A stretch of DNA of 64,000 nt from Gymnopus androsaceus JB14 (Eukaryota; Basidiomycota; Agaricomycetes; Agaricales; Omphalotaceae): the NCBI GenBank assembly GCA_009733575.1, contig ML769404.1:62001-126000 (forward strand), given 5' to 3'. This document shows positions 23,640 to 35,189 of the stretch, piece after piece (the first letter of the stretch is position 1; every line of letters begins with the position of its first letter). The notes beneath the pieces were generated by a model that was not told the origin of the DNA, did not search any database, and worked only from the letters and a program-made list of their open reading frames with translations. The translations under genes and the position numbers were made by a program.

Positions 23640-24670
23640 TCGGACTCAGGGATCACTCCTGCTCCTTCCCTTCCTGTGCCATTCTCAGACGGAGAAGGTC
23701 GTGATTCGCGAATCTCCGCCAGTGTTGGCACGAGCGCATCGTATACGGTATAGCTTCCAGTCCTTGCATGAGATACTACATTGAATTTCCGAATCGCAGG
23801 GTGGTTATACAAGCTAGGCAAGGTGAGACGGAAAGTGTTCAGATACGAGTGGAGTATATTTATTTTCGTTGGTTGGATACAGTTGGATACAGACCGAAGA
23901 TGGAAGGAATCTGGAAGTTAAGGTTCGCAGAGATGATATTGAATGCGTCGGAATGAAGAGGAAACTTTAAAAGGCGCTGTGTCGTATCGATACGGTCCAG
24001 ATTTTTGACATGGTAGATACCAGGCTCGACGGCAGTGATATCGATACGCAGAGAAGAGGATGAGTTTTCAGGATTACATGTTTAGAAGAAGGCTCGAGAA
24101 CCGGGTTTAATGTTTGCCTAGTATGAACGAAACGCTTTCGAATACACCAACTGCAAGGTTGAAGGGATAGGGTTGACTCATTCATAGAACAAACAGGTTA
24201 TAAAGGTTCATGGGGACACCTGCTTAAACGTTTCAGAACAGATCGGCAAGTAGACTTCAGATAACTTACATACCCTCTGCTGCTTTCAACAACTCCTTGC
24301 CAATTGCTTCGATATCTCCTTCAACTACGAGCCAGGCTCCATAACGCAATGTACCCGGCGCCATTCTCCTTCTTCATGTCAGTTTTCCAGCTACAACACC
24401 GTAAGGAAAACATTGCCATGCCGCCACGCTGCTTCAATTACAGGGTCCAATATATTCATAATGGGTCCAAGTCTCTTGCCGCAGCTCGAAGGCGATTCGC
24501 TCATGCAAGCGCGTCTCGGTGCAAGATAGACCCTGGGCGTGCGCGCATTTCGAAGGGTTTCGTTACAAGACCAGGCGCAGTTCTGAGGTTGGATTTTAGA
24601 TCAGAGTATACAGAAAAGAGGGAGGGCCATTCGGTTTCGCTCAAATACACGTAACCACAGCACGATACAA
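23640..24670 (-). other. Unassigned coding-like segments, minus strand
   Basis: Several minus-strand stretches read like exons but do not join into one convincing gene. From about 24654 down: VYLSETEWPSLFSVYSDLKS and TAPGLVTKPFEMRARPG. From the ATG at 24364: MAPGTLRYGAWLVVEGDIEA then IGKELLKAAE, ending at a GTATGT donor. From about 24085 down: SLRIDITAVEPGIYHVKNLD and LLKFPLHSDAFNIISANL. From about 23815 down: LYNHPAIRKFNVVSHARTG and VPTLAEIRESRPSPSENGTG. No family is recognised. This may be a small multi-exon gene or remnants of one. Confidence 0.3.
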
Positions 24671-25116
24671 ACGCCAAGTACTTCCTGCCTGGGCGCCTTA
24701 CGGCTGATTACCTCGCTCGGTCTTGGCGTTGGTGCAGCGAGACGACGCTGGATCGCTCTGTCAATGCTCGATGCCAGCGTAAAATCTTACAAAATCTCAA
24801 AATCTCGGAATAAGAGTTTTGAAGTACATACGAGAAATCGATTGGTCTACTCAGAGTTTTAAATTCCCAGTCCTCGTGAAGTTATCAAAAAGTTGCACTT
24901 CCCTGACATACATGACATTTCGTTGTTTACGGCGCTGCTCATTGTACAGCCTCTTCCAGAAGGTGTATATAACGATGTGAGGTGACCATCGTTTGCAAAG
25001 CAACCCCATCCAATCGAGCCTTGACCAAATGGTATGTTTTTACGGTCCGAATCTATCGACGTTTTGACCGACTAGTTCATGGACAGCCAGATAATGAGGA
25101 ACAAGATCCCGAAACA
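24671..25116. other. Intergenic, promoter side of the CHAT gene
   Basis: Upstream region of the TPR-CHAT gene. The CHAT reading frame stays open upstream to about 24985 without an ATG. A splice (donor after ATG near 25031, acceptor TAG near 25074) would add a 5' exon but does not keep frame in any way I tried. Confidence 0.4.
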
Positions 25117-28100
25117 ATGCCAAACTCAGTTCGACTGGCATTGATGCTTTCAACCCTTCCTTCCGATATGTTTGATCAAGTCCTTGCCCAGATGGCAGTC
25201 CTTCCTTGGGACATTTGGGATGATGATGCAACTGTGGATGAGCAGCTTGTGGTTCAATCTATGAATGAACGTCTATCGAAGATGAGCCCACAAGACATGG
25301 TTGAAACTTCGGCTCTCGCGATTCGCGAATTTAAAGCAAGAGGCAACCTTAATGACCTCAACCAGGGAATTGGATTGCTTAGAAATGCAATCGATGGGTA
25401 CGTACTAATCGTTTTGAATAGTTTCTTAATTTCTGAAAGTATTTTAGTTTCACTAAAAGTGGTGATACCAAAGGCCTATTCGATGCATTGCGCCGTTTGA
25501 CCGGTTGTCTGACTCTCTCTTTTGAGCGAACAGGTGATGCTAATGACCTTAGCGGTGCTATACAGTCTATGCAGAAGGCTGTAGAGCTCAGCCTTGATGA
25601 TTCAGAGAGAGCTCAGGCATTCTATACTATTGGCCAGATGCTTTCTCAGCGGTTCACTCTTTTGAAGGGGCAGGATGATTTAATTCATTCTCTGGAATCC
25701 TTTATCAAGGGACTCTCTATTCTCCCAGATGATGAAATGGAGAGGCATGGTCTGCTTTTCTTTCAGGACATTGCCAACTCTATGAAAACAAGCATCCAGT
25801 ATATGCCAGTCTTCAACAAATTCAAGGACATGTTTGTGAAGGGTACTACAAGTCCTTCTTTATCATCATTCATGAGGAGTAGGATTCTGACCAGGCTAGG
25901 TTCTGAACTATTTGATCAGTTTGAGACTCATGGAAGAATGGAAGACCTGGAGGAGGCTCTCAGTACCCTCAAAAGTTCAGTTGAACTTGATTCCACTGAT
26001 GCAGAGGCAATGTCAATTTATGGAGTTTGTCAGCTTGTTCACTTTGAGCAGAGAGGTGATTCAGATAACCTGGCAGCTGCAGTAGCAACTCAGAGGAAGT
26101 GTGTTGAACTGCTTGATCCAGACTCTGAGCAACTTCCAGGTGTTCTTAACAACCTTGGAAATGCACTTCAAGTGCAGTTTGAACATCTTGGAAAGGTTGC
26201 AGACCTTGATGAGGCAGTAAATGTTCACCAGCGTGCTCTTTACCATCTCAAGGTGAATACAGTCAGTTTATATGTTGTTGCATTTCACTAACTATCTGTA
26301 GCTCAAAAAGGAGGCAAAGTTTACCTTCCACCGCTCTCTGGGTGTAGCATATCATCGCCGCTTTGAACATCTAGAAGATATCCAAGATCTTGATTCAGCT
26401 GTGAATCAGCTGGAAATGGCTGTCTCTACTGCACCAGATGGACATCCTTCAGAAGCTCAAATCTTGGCTGCCTATGGGAATGTTTTATGCCAGTATTTTA
26501 ATGTTTCAGGGCAAACATCACTTCTGCAGAAATCAATTGAAGTGCAGCGCCAGGCAGTTTTACTTACAGCTCTGGATCACCCTGCAAGACCACTTCGTCT
26601 GGTCAATCTGTCAGGTACAATTCAGGACCTTCCCTCCTTTGGCACGGAAATACAACCCATTGATGAAGCCATTGTCATTGTGGAGGAAGCTATCTCTCTA
26701 CTTGGAGACTATAGTCCACTTCGGGCTTTGGCAATGTTCCGCTTGTCAAGTGCCTTGACAAGGAGGTATGAGGTGAATAAAACAGAATTGGGTGAGATCT
26801 CACTGTAAGCTAGATCACTTACTATTAATTTTAGATACTGACCTATAATTGTGAGCTAGGAAGGATCTTGATCGGGCAATTGAGACTGGTCGTTGTGCAA
26901 TTCAAACTCTACCACGAGGCCATGAGCTTGACCTGCCCAAGTTATGCTTTGGGCTTGCTACTTGCTTGCTCTTCCGCTATCATTCTCTCAACAAAGTTGA
27001 ATCTGACAGGAATGAAGCTTTATCCATTCTGGAAAAAGGCTCTAAATGTCCCTCAAAGCCAGTTGCACACCAGTTTATATGTGCCATAAAATCAGCTCAG
27101 CTCTGTGCAGAGGTACATGGGGTCCAAGCAGGTATAATGGCCTTCAAGGCTGTTTTCAAACTTATCCCAGATGTCGTATGGATTGGCAACAGCTTGGACC
27201 GCCGTTATAGGGATACTGAGTTGATCCGTTCTTTCCTCAGTGAAGCTGTAGCACTTGCAATAAAGGCAAATGACATACGACTTGCTCTTGAATGGTCAGA
27301 GGAAGGACGGTGTATTGTCTGGGGTCAAATTCTCCAGCTTCGCCAGCCAGTTTCTTCTGATGAAGTACTGGCCAAAGAGTTCAGTCAAGTCACAAGCAAA
27401 CTTCAGAGCTTGGAGTCAAAACCAGTTATGAAATCTAACATTAACATGGTTACACAGTTGATGGCAGCTGTAGCACAGGCTGTTAATAGAGATCAGCCTG
27501 TTCCAATACCTGGTATATCCCAGGAGGAATTTGCTCATCGGCTAGCTGCATTTGCAGTTGGGGTGCATGACCATGGCAAGCAGGAACAAAGGAGGCTTGC
27601 AGAAAAACTTGCAGAGCAGGCTCAGTCAGTGCCTGGTGGTTACAAGTTCCAGCATTCAAAGGATTTTTCTACCCTGCTGACTGCTGCTCAAGGAGGCCCC
27701 ATTGTTTTCATTAATATTTGCAGTGAGCAGTGTGATGCTGTTGCTATTACTCCCTGGCAAATGGAGCCAATCCTCATACCCTTGAAGACTTTCTCAGAGA
27801 TGAAAGCAGTAGAAATGATGACCACCTTCATTAGTGATCTGGAGGAGAAAAAGGTTCGAACAAAGAGTCGCGGAGTCCCACAGTCTACAGTCACTGGCAG
27901 GCTTTGGACCATCCTAGCTAGTTTGTGGACAGATGTTGTGCATCCTGTTTTAACAAGCTTTGGAGACCAGGTATGTTATGATTTGAAAGTACTAATGCTA
28001 CCTTTTTCACTGACAAGCCACCACTCCAGCTGCATAATCAATCCAATGGAAAACCACTGCACATTACATGGTGCCCAAGTGGTGCATTAACTTTTCTTCC

Positions 28101-28833
28101 CTTGCATGCTGCTGGGATCTATAAGAGCTCTGGAGGCAAAAAATTGTTTGACTATGCTGTCTCCTCTTATACCCCGAGTATAACTGCACTTCTTTCCTCC
28201 CAAGAGCACCATCATGATTCCCCCCACCAAACTAGCTCTGCTCCTCGCCTGCTGGCTATCTCTCAGCCTAATACCCCAAATGCTGAGGAGCTACCATCTA
28301 CAGTCAAAGAGGTGGAAATTTTGCAAAGTATACACCCTAACCTTACTTGGCTCAATGATACTGAGGGGACAAAAGATGCTGTCCTGAAGGGAATTGAGGA
28401 ACATGACTGGGTGCACTTTGCCTGCCACAGTGAAATGGATATGGAACATCCCCTGAAGAGTGCTTTTCTTCTCCAGGACAAAAATCTGCAACTTGTAGAT
28501 CTCCTGATGAAACCACTGAGCCACACCCAACTTGCCTATCTATCAGCTTGCAGAACAGCAGCAAGTAATGGGAATATACCAGATGAAGCAGTGCATTTGG
28601 CAGCTGGAATGCTTATGGCTGGCTTTCAGGATGTGGTAGCAACACTCTGGGCTATTGGAGATGATGATGCAACTTTTGTTGCAGAGCATTTCTACCGGTA
28701 CCTTAAGGAGGAGGGAGATGGAGATAGTACACAGTCATCATATGCATTGCACTATGCTGTTGGTAAGATGAGAGAGTCAATTGGGGAGAAGAATTTTCTT
28801 CGATGGATTCCATTCATTCATTTGGGAATATAG
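25117..28833 (+). CDS. TPR-CHAT domain protein (putative caspase-like protease)
   Basis: Five exons join in frame: 25117-25397, 25448-26252, 26302-26765, 26860-27970, 28030-28833. They give 1,154 residues. After a charged N terminus, tandem tetratricopeptide-like helices fill about residues 70-600. Examples are LTLSFERTGDANDLSGAIQS, LGSELFDQFETHGRMEDLEE and LGNALQVQFEHLGKVADLDE. The C-terminal part is a CHAT domain with its two hallmark segments, WVHFACHSEMD (catalytic His about residue 1020) and YLSACRTAA (catalytic Cys about residue 1061). CHAT domains belong to the caspase/separase clan, and bacterial CHAT proteases act in defence-linked cell death. TPR-CHAT proteins are common in agaricomycetes but their targets are not established. 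Both catalytic residues are present, so activity is plausible. The body from about 25.5 kb is strikingly poor in CpG. Confidence 0.9.
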
Positions 28834-30070
28834 ATGCCACTTATTTATAAGTACCTTTAGTATAATCCTTATCACTTCATGGGATAAACCTGTAAGTATT
28901 TGACCTTGTCTTTTCTAAATATCAACATCTTTTGGTACAGTCTTTTGTTTGCTTTACGACAATACAATCTCCTTTGCAATTATGTTAACACATTCAGTGT
29001 GAGCAAGAAATTTAAGCACCCATAATAATCACTCAGAATAGTTGCATCTTCGAACCGTTCCTTCAAAATGACCAGTGTTCCGAGAGCGACAGAGTTAAGG
29101 ACGGCCGTAGGATTACCATACGTGAGCATATACTCTATAGAGGATATGTATTCTCGACCAGAAACAGGAACTTTTCGACGGTGGTTGAGGGATGGATGGC
29201 GTGTTCCAGGGGTACCAGATCCAGCATCGGTATAGGTCGTTGACTAGAATGAAAGGTGAGCTCAATGAACATGCAAGATGGCAGGCATTGCATCATGATA
29301 ACAGCCGGCAGCGATGAATCCGAGTCCACGAAGCAGCGCCTAACTGAGAATAATGCCCAGAAATCGTAAAGGGAGGAAACCGATATGAATGACAACAGTC
29401 CAACTTGAAGCGTGATGATGTTCGCAAGAGCCAGACTCAGTGCCTCTAATATGGAACGAGCATACTTGCTATTGTCTGTACGATGAACCGATTCAAGCGC
29501 GATTAGAATGGTCCAGTTAATACGTTTCCTCCAATCCTATCAAGGTCGTGAGCTGGTTTACTTATTGATAAAATTCCATTCCAGCTTGAACAACGCTCAC
29601 GACTCAGAGACTGAATACTTGGGAGTATCCATCTAAACGAGTGTATAGAACCCGTTTCGAATCCTGAGTATTTTTATCCGAATTATGATATTTAGTTCAA
29701 GTTGACTGATCATTAACCCACAGAAAACAGTTTAGCACTCACCCAAGCCATGCGCAGAAGTCGAACCATATTGCGAGCCTCCAAGACGATGTTTTATCCT
29801 CATGGCCTCGCGGCTTGACGCATATATGTAGATTGAAGGTTTACCCTCCCCTGAGTACTTGAGTACTGAATTTCCAAATGTAACCTAGTAGTAATAGTAG
29901 TATTTTAATTTTATGGGCACGATATGGACATACTGTATTAGTATGATTCACTCCCCCACTGTAAATCCCATCCCATCCACCCTTTTTTAATCAATCATAA
30001 CCTATAATCATAACCCTACCCAACCCACACTCGAGCCTCGTACAGTCGTAAAGGTCGTATCAAGTTACAA
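28834..30070. other. Intergenic, no supported gene
   Basis: Contains the CHAT gene 3' region and several short frames. The plus-strand segment around 29067-29230 (MTSVPRATELRTAVG..) and minus-strand pieces around 29580-29770 are open but show no recognisable domain. Nothing is called. Confidence 0.4.
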
Positions 30071-31916
30071 TTAAACAAAATCCTCTTTAAACTTTGAACG
30101 CATGATTAACGGTGACCGAGCTTGAACTTGACTCGCACTAGCATCGGATTCGTAGTAACGATGTTGGCGTTGGCGTTGGCGTTTCCACTCTCTATCTCTA
30201 TCTCGATCTCTGTTCCTATCCGCTTGAGACGCGTTATCCACTTGAGAACGCGAACCAGGAGCAGCAGACCCCGACCTATCTTTACCTGTACCCGCCGCAG
30301 TAGTACTTGAAGGAGGATTCGGGTACTTCCCCGCTAAAACCGAAGGTGGGTACCTCGACCTCGATAAATGTCGGTGTGAGGATGGGGCGGGAAGGGTAGG
30401 AAGTGTTGATATGACAGGTGTGCTGGTTGATGAGTATGTGTAGCCGTGTTTTGGTTGAGGGGGAGAACGAGGGGCTGGAGGATGGGGACGGGGACGGGGA
30501 GTGACGAGTGCAGGAGCAGCAGTTGGGGCAGGGGTATGATAAGAGCCAGGATAGCGGTATGACTGGGACTGGGATTGGGGTTGGGAACGGGAGCGATCCC
30601 GGTCCCGGTGGTCCTCCTTCCGCTTCGAGTCGTATGAACGGCTGTGATCATGAGAAGAAGGTGGGTGTCGCGACTGAGTCTTGCTCTGGAGCTGGTCGTC
30701 TTTTGCGTACAAGGAATTCGGGTTTGGGTTCGGTGGCAAAGTGAACTTGTTTGGGGAAGTGGAGGTAGTAGCGAATCGGGCGTAGATGGGTAGGACTGAG
30801 ACTGCTGGGACCGGAGGAGGTTCAGGCGTCCGCGTGTGGGTTCCGTGTCGTGAAGGAGAACGATGGGTATGTTGATGCTTGGTGGTACGGGTACGGGTAC
30901 GGGTACGGCTTGTACTGCGACTGCGACTCCTACTACGGCTCCGACTTTGATGTCGATGACGATGACGATGTCTGCTCCTACTCCTACTCCTACTCCGATG
31001 GCGAGGCCGGGGCGACAATCCGTCAAATTGGTGTTCTCGACCTCGCGAAAGATCCTGCGTTCCATGCCGTTCCATTGCCCGAGAGTGATCGCGAGACGGT
31101 TTAGCCTGACGCGTAGTACCAGTCCCCCTCGTCATAGTCATACTAATGCTAATACCCGAATCCGAAGCACTAGAATAATTCGAATTCGAATCCGAGGCTT
31201 TTTGCGCATACCTAACGCGCCGTCGACTCTGTATTGATAAGAATCAGAGTGAGTTAGGTAGGTAGAACAAGACCTACCTTCAACTTGGCCCGCCCGTTCT
31301 CGGACTCTTGGATGCGGATCTACCGCCAAGATTAGGTTCCATCTCCGATTCAGCACGTTCGCGGATTGACGAAAGTGCTTTTTTCTAGCAGTACAGGCCT
31401 AGGTTAGTTAACGATCAGATTCAGTGGAAGAACACTCACTAAAACCCTCGAGAACGGCCACGCCTGCGCAGGGGGAGGACCTGGGATAATACTACCCTCT
31501 TCTTCTTCCTCATCGATCTCCAGCGTCGCAGCCAATCTCCGCCTCAGCGCTCTCCGTGTCTGGGATTCATCTAACGCGACCTTTACATCCTCATACAACT
31601 TTTCTGCATTTTTACGGAATTCGTCGGGGCGTTGTCGGCCTTTGGTTAGTTTGTTGAGGACCGGTGCTACACTGAATAGACTTGGGAGGGATTAATGGAG
31701 GATAAGATACTTGGGATAAAAAGGAACTTGCTGTGCCCAACGACTATCCAACACTCTCAACTGGTTCGCTAGACCCAATGAATCTCGATAATTTTTGTTC
31801 TGATATATGGCATCAGATGCGTTTCGGAGATGAGCATGCCCTGCTTGGACGATGGGGAAGGAGGGTTTGGAATAGGGAGTTGAGGAGAGGGTAGGCGGTG
31901 GTGGTGGTGGGGGCAT
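30071..31916 (-). CDS. RS/H-rich low-complexity protein, copy 1
   Basis: Exon 1 starts at the ATG at 31916 (MPPPPPPPTLSS) and encodes HLRNASDAIYQNKNYRDSLG, then LANQLRVLDSRWA. Exon 2 encodes VAPVLNKLTKGRQRPDEF and a basic/acidic helix (LDESQTRRALRRRLAATLEI). Later exons encode KKALSSIRERAESEMEP, then a long arginine-serine, arginine-histidine and arginine-threonine tract (about 30800-30980), then proline/tyrosine-rich sequence ending RSPLIMRSKFKEDFV. The first intron (31672-31731) uses a GC donor, while the paralogue uses GT at the same position. Exon 3 seems one base out of frame near 31285-31300 relative to the paralogue (PRTGGPS then stop). Compositionally it resembles SR-type RNA-associated proteins, but no RRM is visible and no family is recognised. 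A divergent promoter of about 360 bp is shared with the HMG gene. Confidence 0.6.
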
Positions 31917-32278
31917 ACGACGGACGGACGTTGTGAAGAGAAACAGTGACACGAGGCAGGCAATAATGAAATGAATTTCGGAACATTGATAAGTGTCCAG
32001 GACCGTATTACCACCATCACGGACGTGTCCGCTTCACCCTCCATCGACCGAGGGTGGGATAATATATCGGGTCATGCAGTCTGAGAGAAAACAGGAAGCA
32101 TGAGCGCCCATCAGGCCTTCCTCCCACGCTGCCAATTTCGGAATTGGTTCCTCGGGGAATTCAACGACACACTTATTAGCAAGTCCACGGGTCCAGGCGT
32201 CTGGTACCGCTAAACATCCTCACTAACGATCTTCCTCTCGATCCACATTCTTTCTATTCCTAATTGATTTTGAACATC

Positions 32279-33258
32279 ATGCCCGCAGTCCGCACGCGCG
32301 ATATCTGATTCCGACGTGAGTAGCTCTTCAATATGAGCATATACATCGGAAAATGATGTTCTGTTCCCTCTTGCTCCTCTCCTCTAGCATTCGAGGTGAT
32401 GACGGACGCGCTCCGACTTCCCTCTTATACCGACTCCAGCTTTCCCTTTCCCTATCTCCCATAACCTCTTGTCAGACAGTCCTTACTTTGCTCCGTCTAA
32501 CTCATCGTTTGAGCCCGACCATACATCACCTTCCCCTACATTGAGCTCAAACAACTCTCATATGTACAGCGACGTTGACTCTGAGAGTCGACAAAGAAGG
32601 GTGATGAAAACTACATCAAACGACCGCAGAGCGCATTCCCGGTGCAAATGCTGCGAGGAGGGTCAGGCAGCAGAGGAGGAAGAATCCTTAATAATAATCA
32701 GCGGTCTGACAAAGACGCTGCGTTGAGTAGATCCGATGTCCAAGAATACCATGCAACAGTGGAAGTCGCCGACGCCGGAAGAGAGGAAATATTGGGAAGA
32801 GTTGGCCAAAGAGAAGAAGGAGCAAGCACTATTGTATCCTGGGTACGTCTACCGCCCTCAACGTGTGCGCGATAAGGACGGGAAGGCGAGGAACGAGGAA
32901 CGTAAGGGGAGCAAGGCAATGGAGAGAGTCCTGTTTCTATCATAATCTCACGCCGATCCAACCAAATCGTCTATTCGTCGAGCCCATCGTGCCCTATATC
33001 TTCTAAGATAATGGTAACCCAGTGGATATCATGTCGGATTTTGACTTGATGCCCAACAACGAGAATCACGACAGTTCTGCGCATGCAGAGGACGTGTGTA
33101 GTGATTTCGAGGACAAGGAAGAATCTGCCCTGCTTGACTCGGAAAGGGACATCGGCAATTGGCGTCCAAAAGGAAGAAAATCTTATACTGTTACATGCTC
33201 GCTCTCGCTCTATTCAGACCAATCGGGGCCAAGTCGACCTAGATCTGTCTTGGATTAA
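32279..33258 (+). pseudogene. HMG-box transcription factor gene, frameshifted
   Basis: Begins MPAVRTR at 32279 (a near-immediate stop suggests a lost base) and continues with a serine-rich N terminus (SPYFAPSNSSFEPDHTS). The HMG-box region is split over frames. YIKRPQSAFPVQML lies near 32605-32650, with NNNQRSDKDAALS just after it. TMQQWKSPTPEERKYWEEL followed by AKEKKEQALLYPGYVYRPQR lies at about 32745-32870. The latter is a good second half of a fungal MATA-type HMG-box, in which conserved Trp and Tyr residues pack the L-shaped DNA-binding fold. A C-terminal acidic segment (MSDFDLMPNNENHDSS) is in yet another frame. HMG-box proteins bind DNA and can act as transcription factors. At least three frame corrections would be needed, so it is called a pseudogene. 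Confidence 0.65.
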
Positions 33259-33523
33259 TGCTAGTAGTTGTTGGAAGAGCAAAACATTGTAATAAAGGGA
33301 AGAAAGCTGTTGAAGTTTACTGACTGGTTGTGAGTGCTTGCCATGAATCTCTTTGCTCAAGTTCTTTTGCTAACTTTGCCAAAGAGCCTGAGAGCGCCTG
33401 TAAGCATAGGTAGCTGACATTTTAGGATAAATTGTCCATGGCTGTAGCGCTGTAGCGCTTTACCACACGAGGCTGATTGATCAACTGTTATATTTTCCTG
33501 TCCTTCTTTCTTTCCTCACCGCC

Positions 33524-35165
33524 ATGAACGCCCTCAAAAATGTGTTGTCACCGCTGCCTATGAACACTGGAGCCATTCAAGATACGCTTGTAAGTATTCA
33601 AGTGGAATACAACATGACTTCGGTGTACTTATTGATATATTTCAGAAACTTGTCGTCATTGGGGAAACGGTTGAGACGGCTAGGAGAGCGAGTATGTCCG
33701 CATGGAGTGGCTTCATTGACAGTAAGCGGCTTCCTCGTATGAAAATGACGCGTCTAAAGTCTCGTATTTCAGCGTTCTTCCTTACTGCGCACTTCAGCCA
33801 AGAAGATTATCCTTATGACTGGTAACATTGCTTTACTTTGTATTATGCCCTTTACTAATATACATTGCTAACAGGCTGATGCATTGGCTTTCCAAAGTAC
33901 GCCACTCATCTGAAGCAATGTTATAAAGCCGAACTAATGCTTGTTTAGCAACCTGACTGGGTTCGTGGCAGGGAGTTTGAAGTCACTACTCCTTCTGCAG
34001 GCCGACAAGGGCTCACTCAATCAACGACGGGAGATTTGCATGAAGAGGGAAAGGAGGATGCAGATGACGAGCTGATCCATGGAAGGAGGAAACGTAAAGT
34101 AGCGTCCATGCCTAGCGTCGGTGAGTCTTTCGCATTGCCTTCATCATGTCCAATTTCTCGATACACAAAACATAGATACCACACACACAATCTACTACCG
34201 TGGCCATTGCTTAAGAGTGCGTCCCAATCCAAAGGAGATATCGCGATTCTATTGACCACGGTCATCTCACAGATAACTAGGCCCAAAAATTATCTCGATT
34301 ACGAAGCGAGCGGTGCATTGAAGATCAGGTGAATATAGTTTCCTGTTTCTTTTGGTATTTCCGTATTTCGTGTTGGAAAAATACTTAGGGTTTTCGGCAG
34401 CGTCGTGGCACGCAACAACAATGATATTCTCAAGAAGCTTGTCCTTGAAGCCAAGCGTGAATACGAAAAGGATGCTGAACATCGGGTTCACAATATCACG
34501 GCTGATACGTGAGTTTAGCTAGATTAATACATATGTATCTCGGAACAGTTTGATTGACTCCGAAATTGTCTTCCTTCATATAAACAGAACGAAACGGCCC
34601 ATGAGACAAGGGCTCACTCAATCAATAGGTGAAGACTTCGAGGATAAGGCAGAATTTTTGGCAAGTGAACCTCGCCCTCAGGTAAGTACTTCCACTTGTC
34701 ATTTCTTATCTCTATACCGAGTGTTTTATTATAGCCTTCCCTGCCCGCCTCTAATGAACCTGGTGGCGGGGCCTTCTTCAGTGGAAGTCAAAATTTTACT
34801 ATTAACGGTGGTGAATATCAGGCAGTCAATGGAGATAAGCATACAACTATTAACAACAAGCCGACTTTCAATGTTTACAACATATACCCTGGAAATGACA
34901 GTTCTCCTCCCGTTCCAAGTTCAAGTTCTCCTGCACCCCCCTGTAATCCAACTAGTACTCTCTTCAGCAAAAGGTGCCCTCGTCATCCTCGGAGTCGCTG
35001 GAGCATCACTACATTCACGCATATGATTTATCATCATTACCTTCCTGCAGTGATGTATTATCCCATGCTGTGGACTGGATACGTCGTGCCCGTATTTGGG
35101 TTGTCTTACCAACTTCCATCTCAAATATCTGCTTCTGGGTTTTCTCATGGGATCCAAGGGCGTAA
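33524..35165 (+). pseudogene. BCS1-type N-domain gene, rearranged and lacking the AAA ATPase
   Basis: Exons give MNALKNVLSPLPMNTGAIQD, VETARRASMSAWSGFIDS, FFLTAHFSQEDYPYDWLMHW, QPDWVRGREFEVTT and VDTTHTIYYRGHCLRVRPNP. Further on come VVARNNNDILKKLVLEAKRE and YEKDAEHRVHNITADT. This order matches the N-terminal BCS1_N domain of mitochondrial BCS1-like AAA ATPases as found in agaricomycetes. BCS1 translocates the Rieske protein; the expanded fungal relatives have unknown roles. A frame break or unresolved intron occurs near 34240. Just where the AAA module should begin (after TKRPM), the sequence jumps to a second copy of RQGLTQS (34605, first copy 34004). It then goes on to a glycine/asparagine motif segment (SGSQNFTINGGEYQAVNGDK) and possibly a membrane helix (IWVVLPTSISNICFWVFSW). 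No Walker motif is present. Confidence 0.6.
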
Positions 35166-35189
35166 TTTCTAGCATGTTCGCTGTTTCAG

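Noticed and set aside
23003..23821. 272-codon minus-strand open frame as a real gene
   Set aside because: Its middle and end are a frame-shifted remnant of the RS-rich gene; the start is not ATG; low-complexity DNA keeps several frames open.
30334..31237. Long alternative frames (minus 243 codons, plus 84-124 codons) within the RS-rich gene
   Set aside because: They arise from arginine/serine repeats read in other frames, and only one frame continues into the conserved RSPLIMRSKF end.
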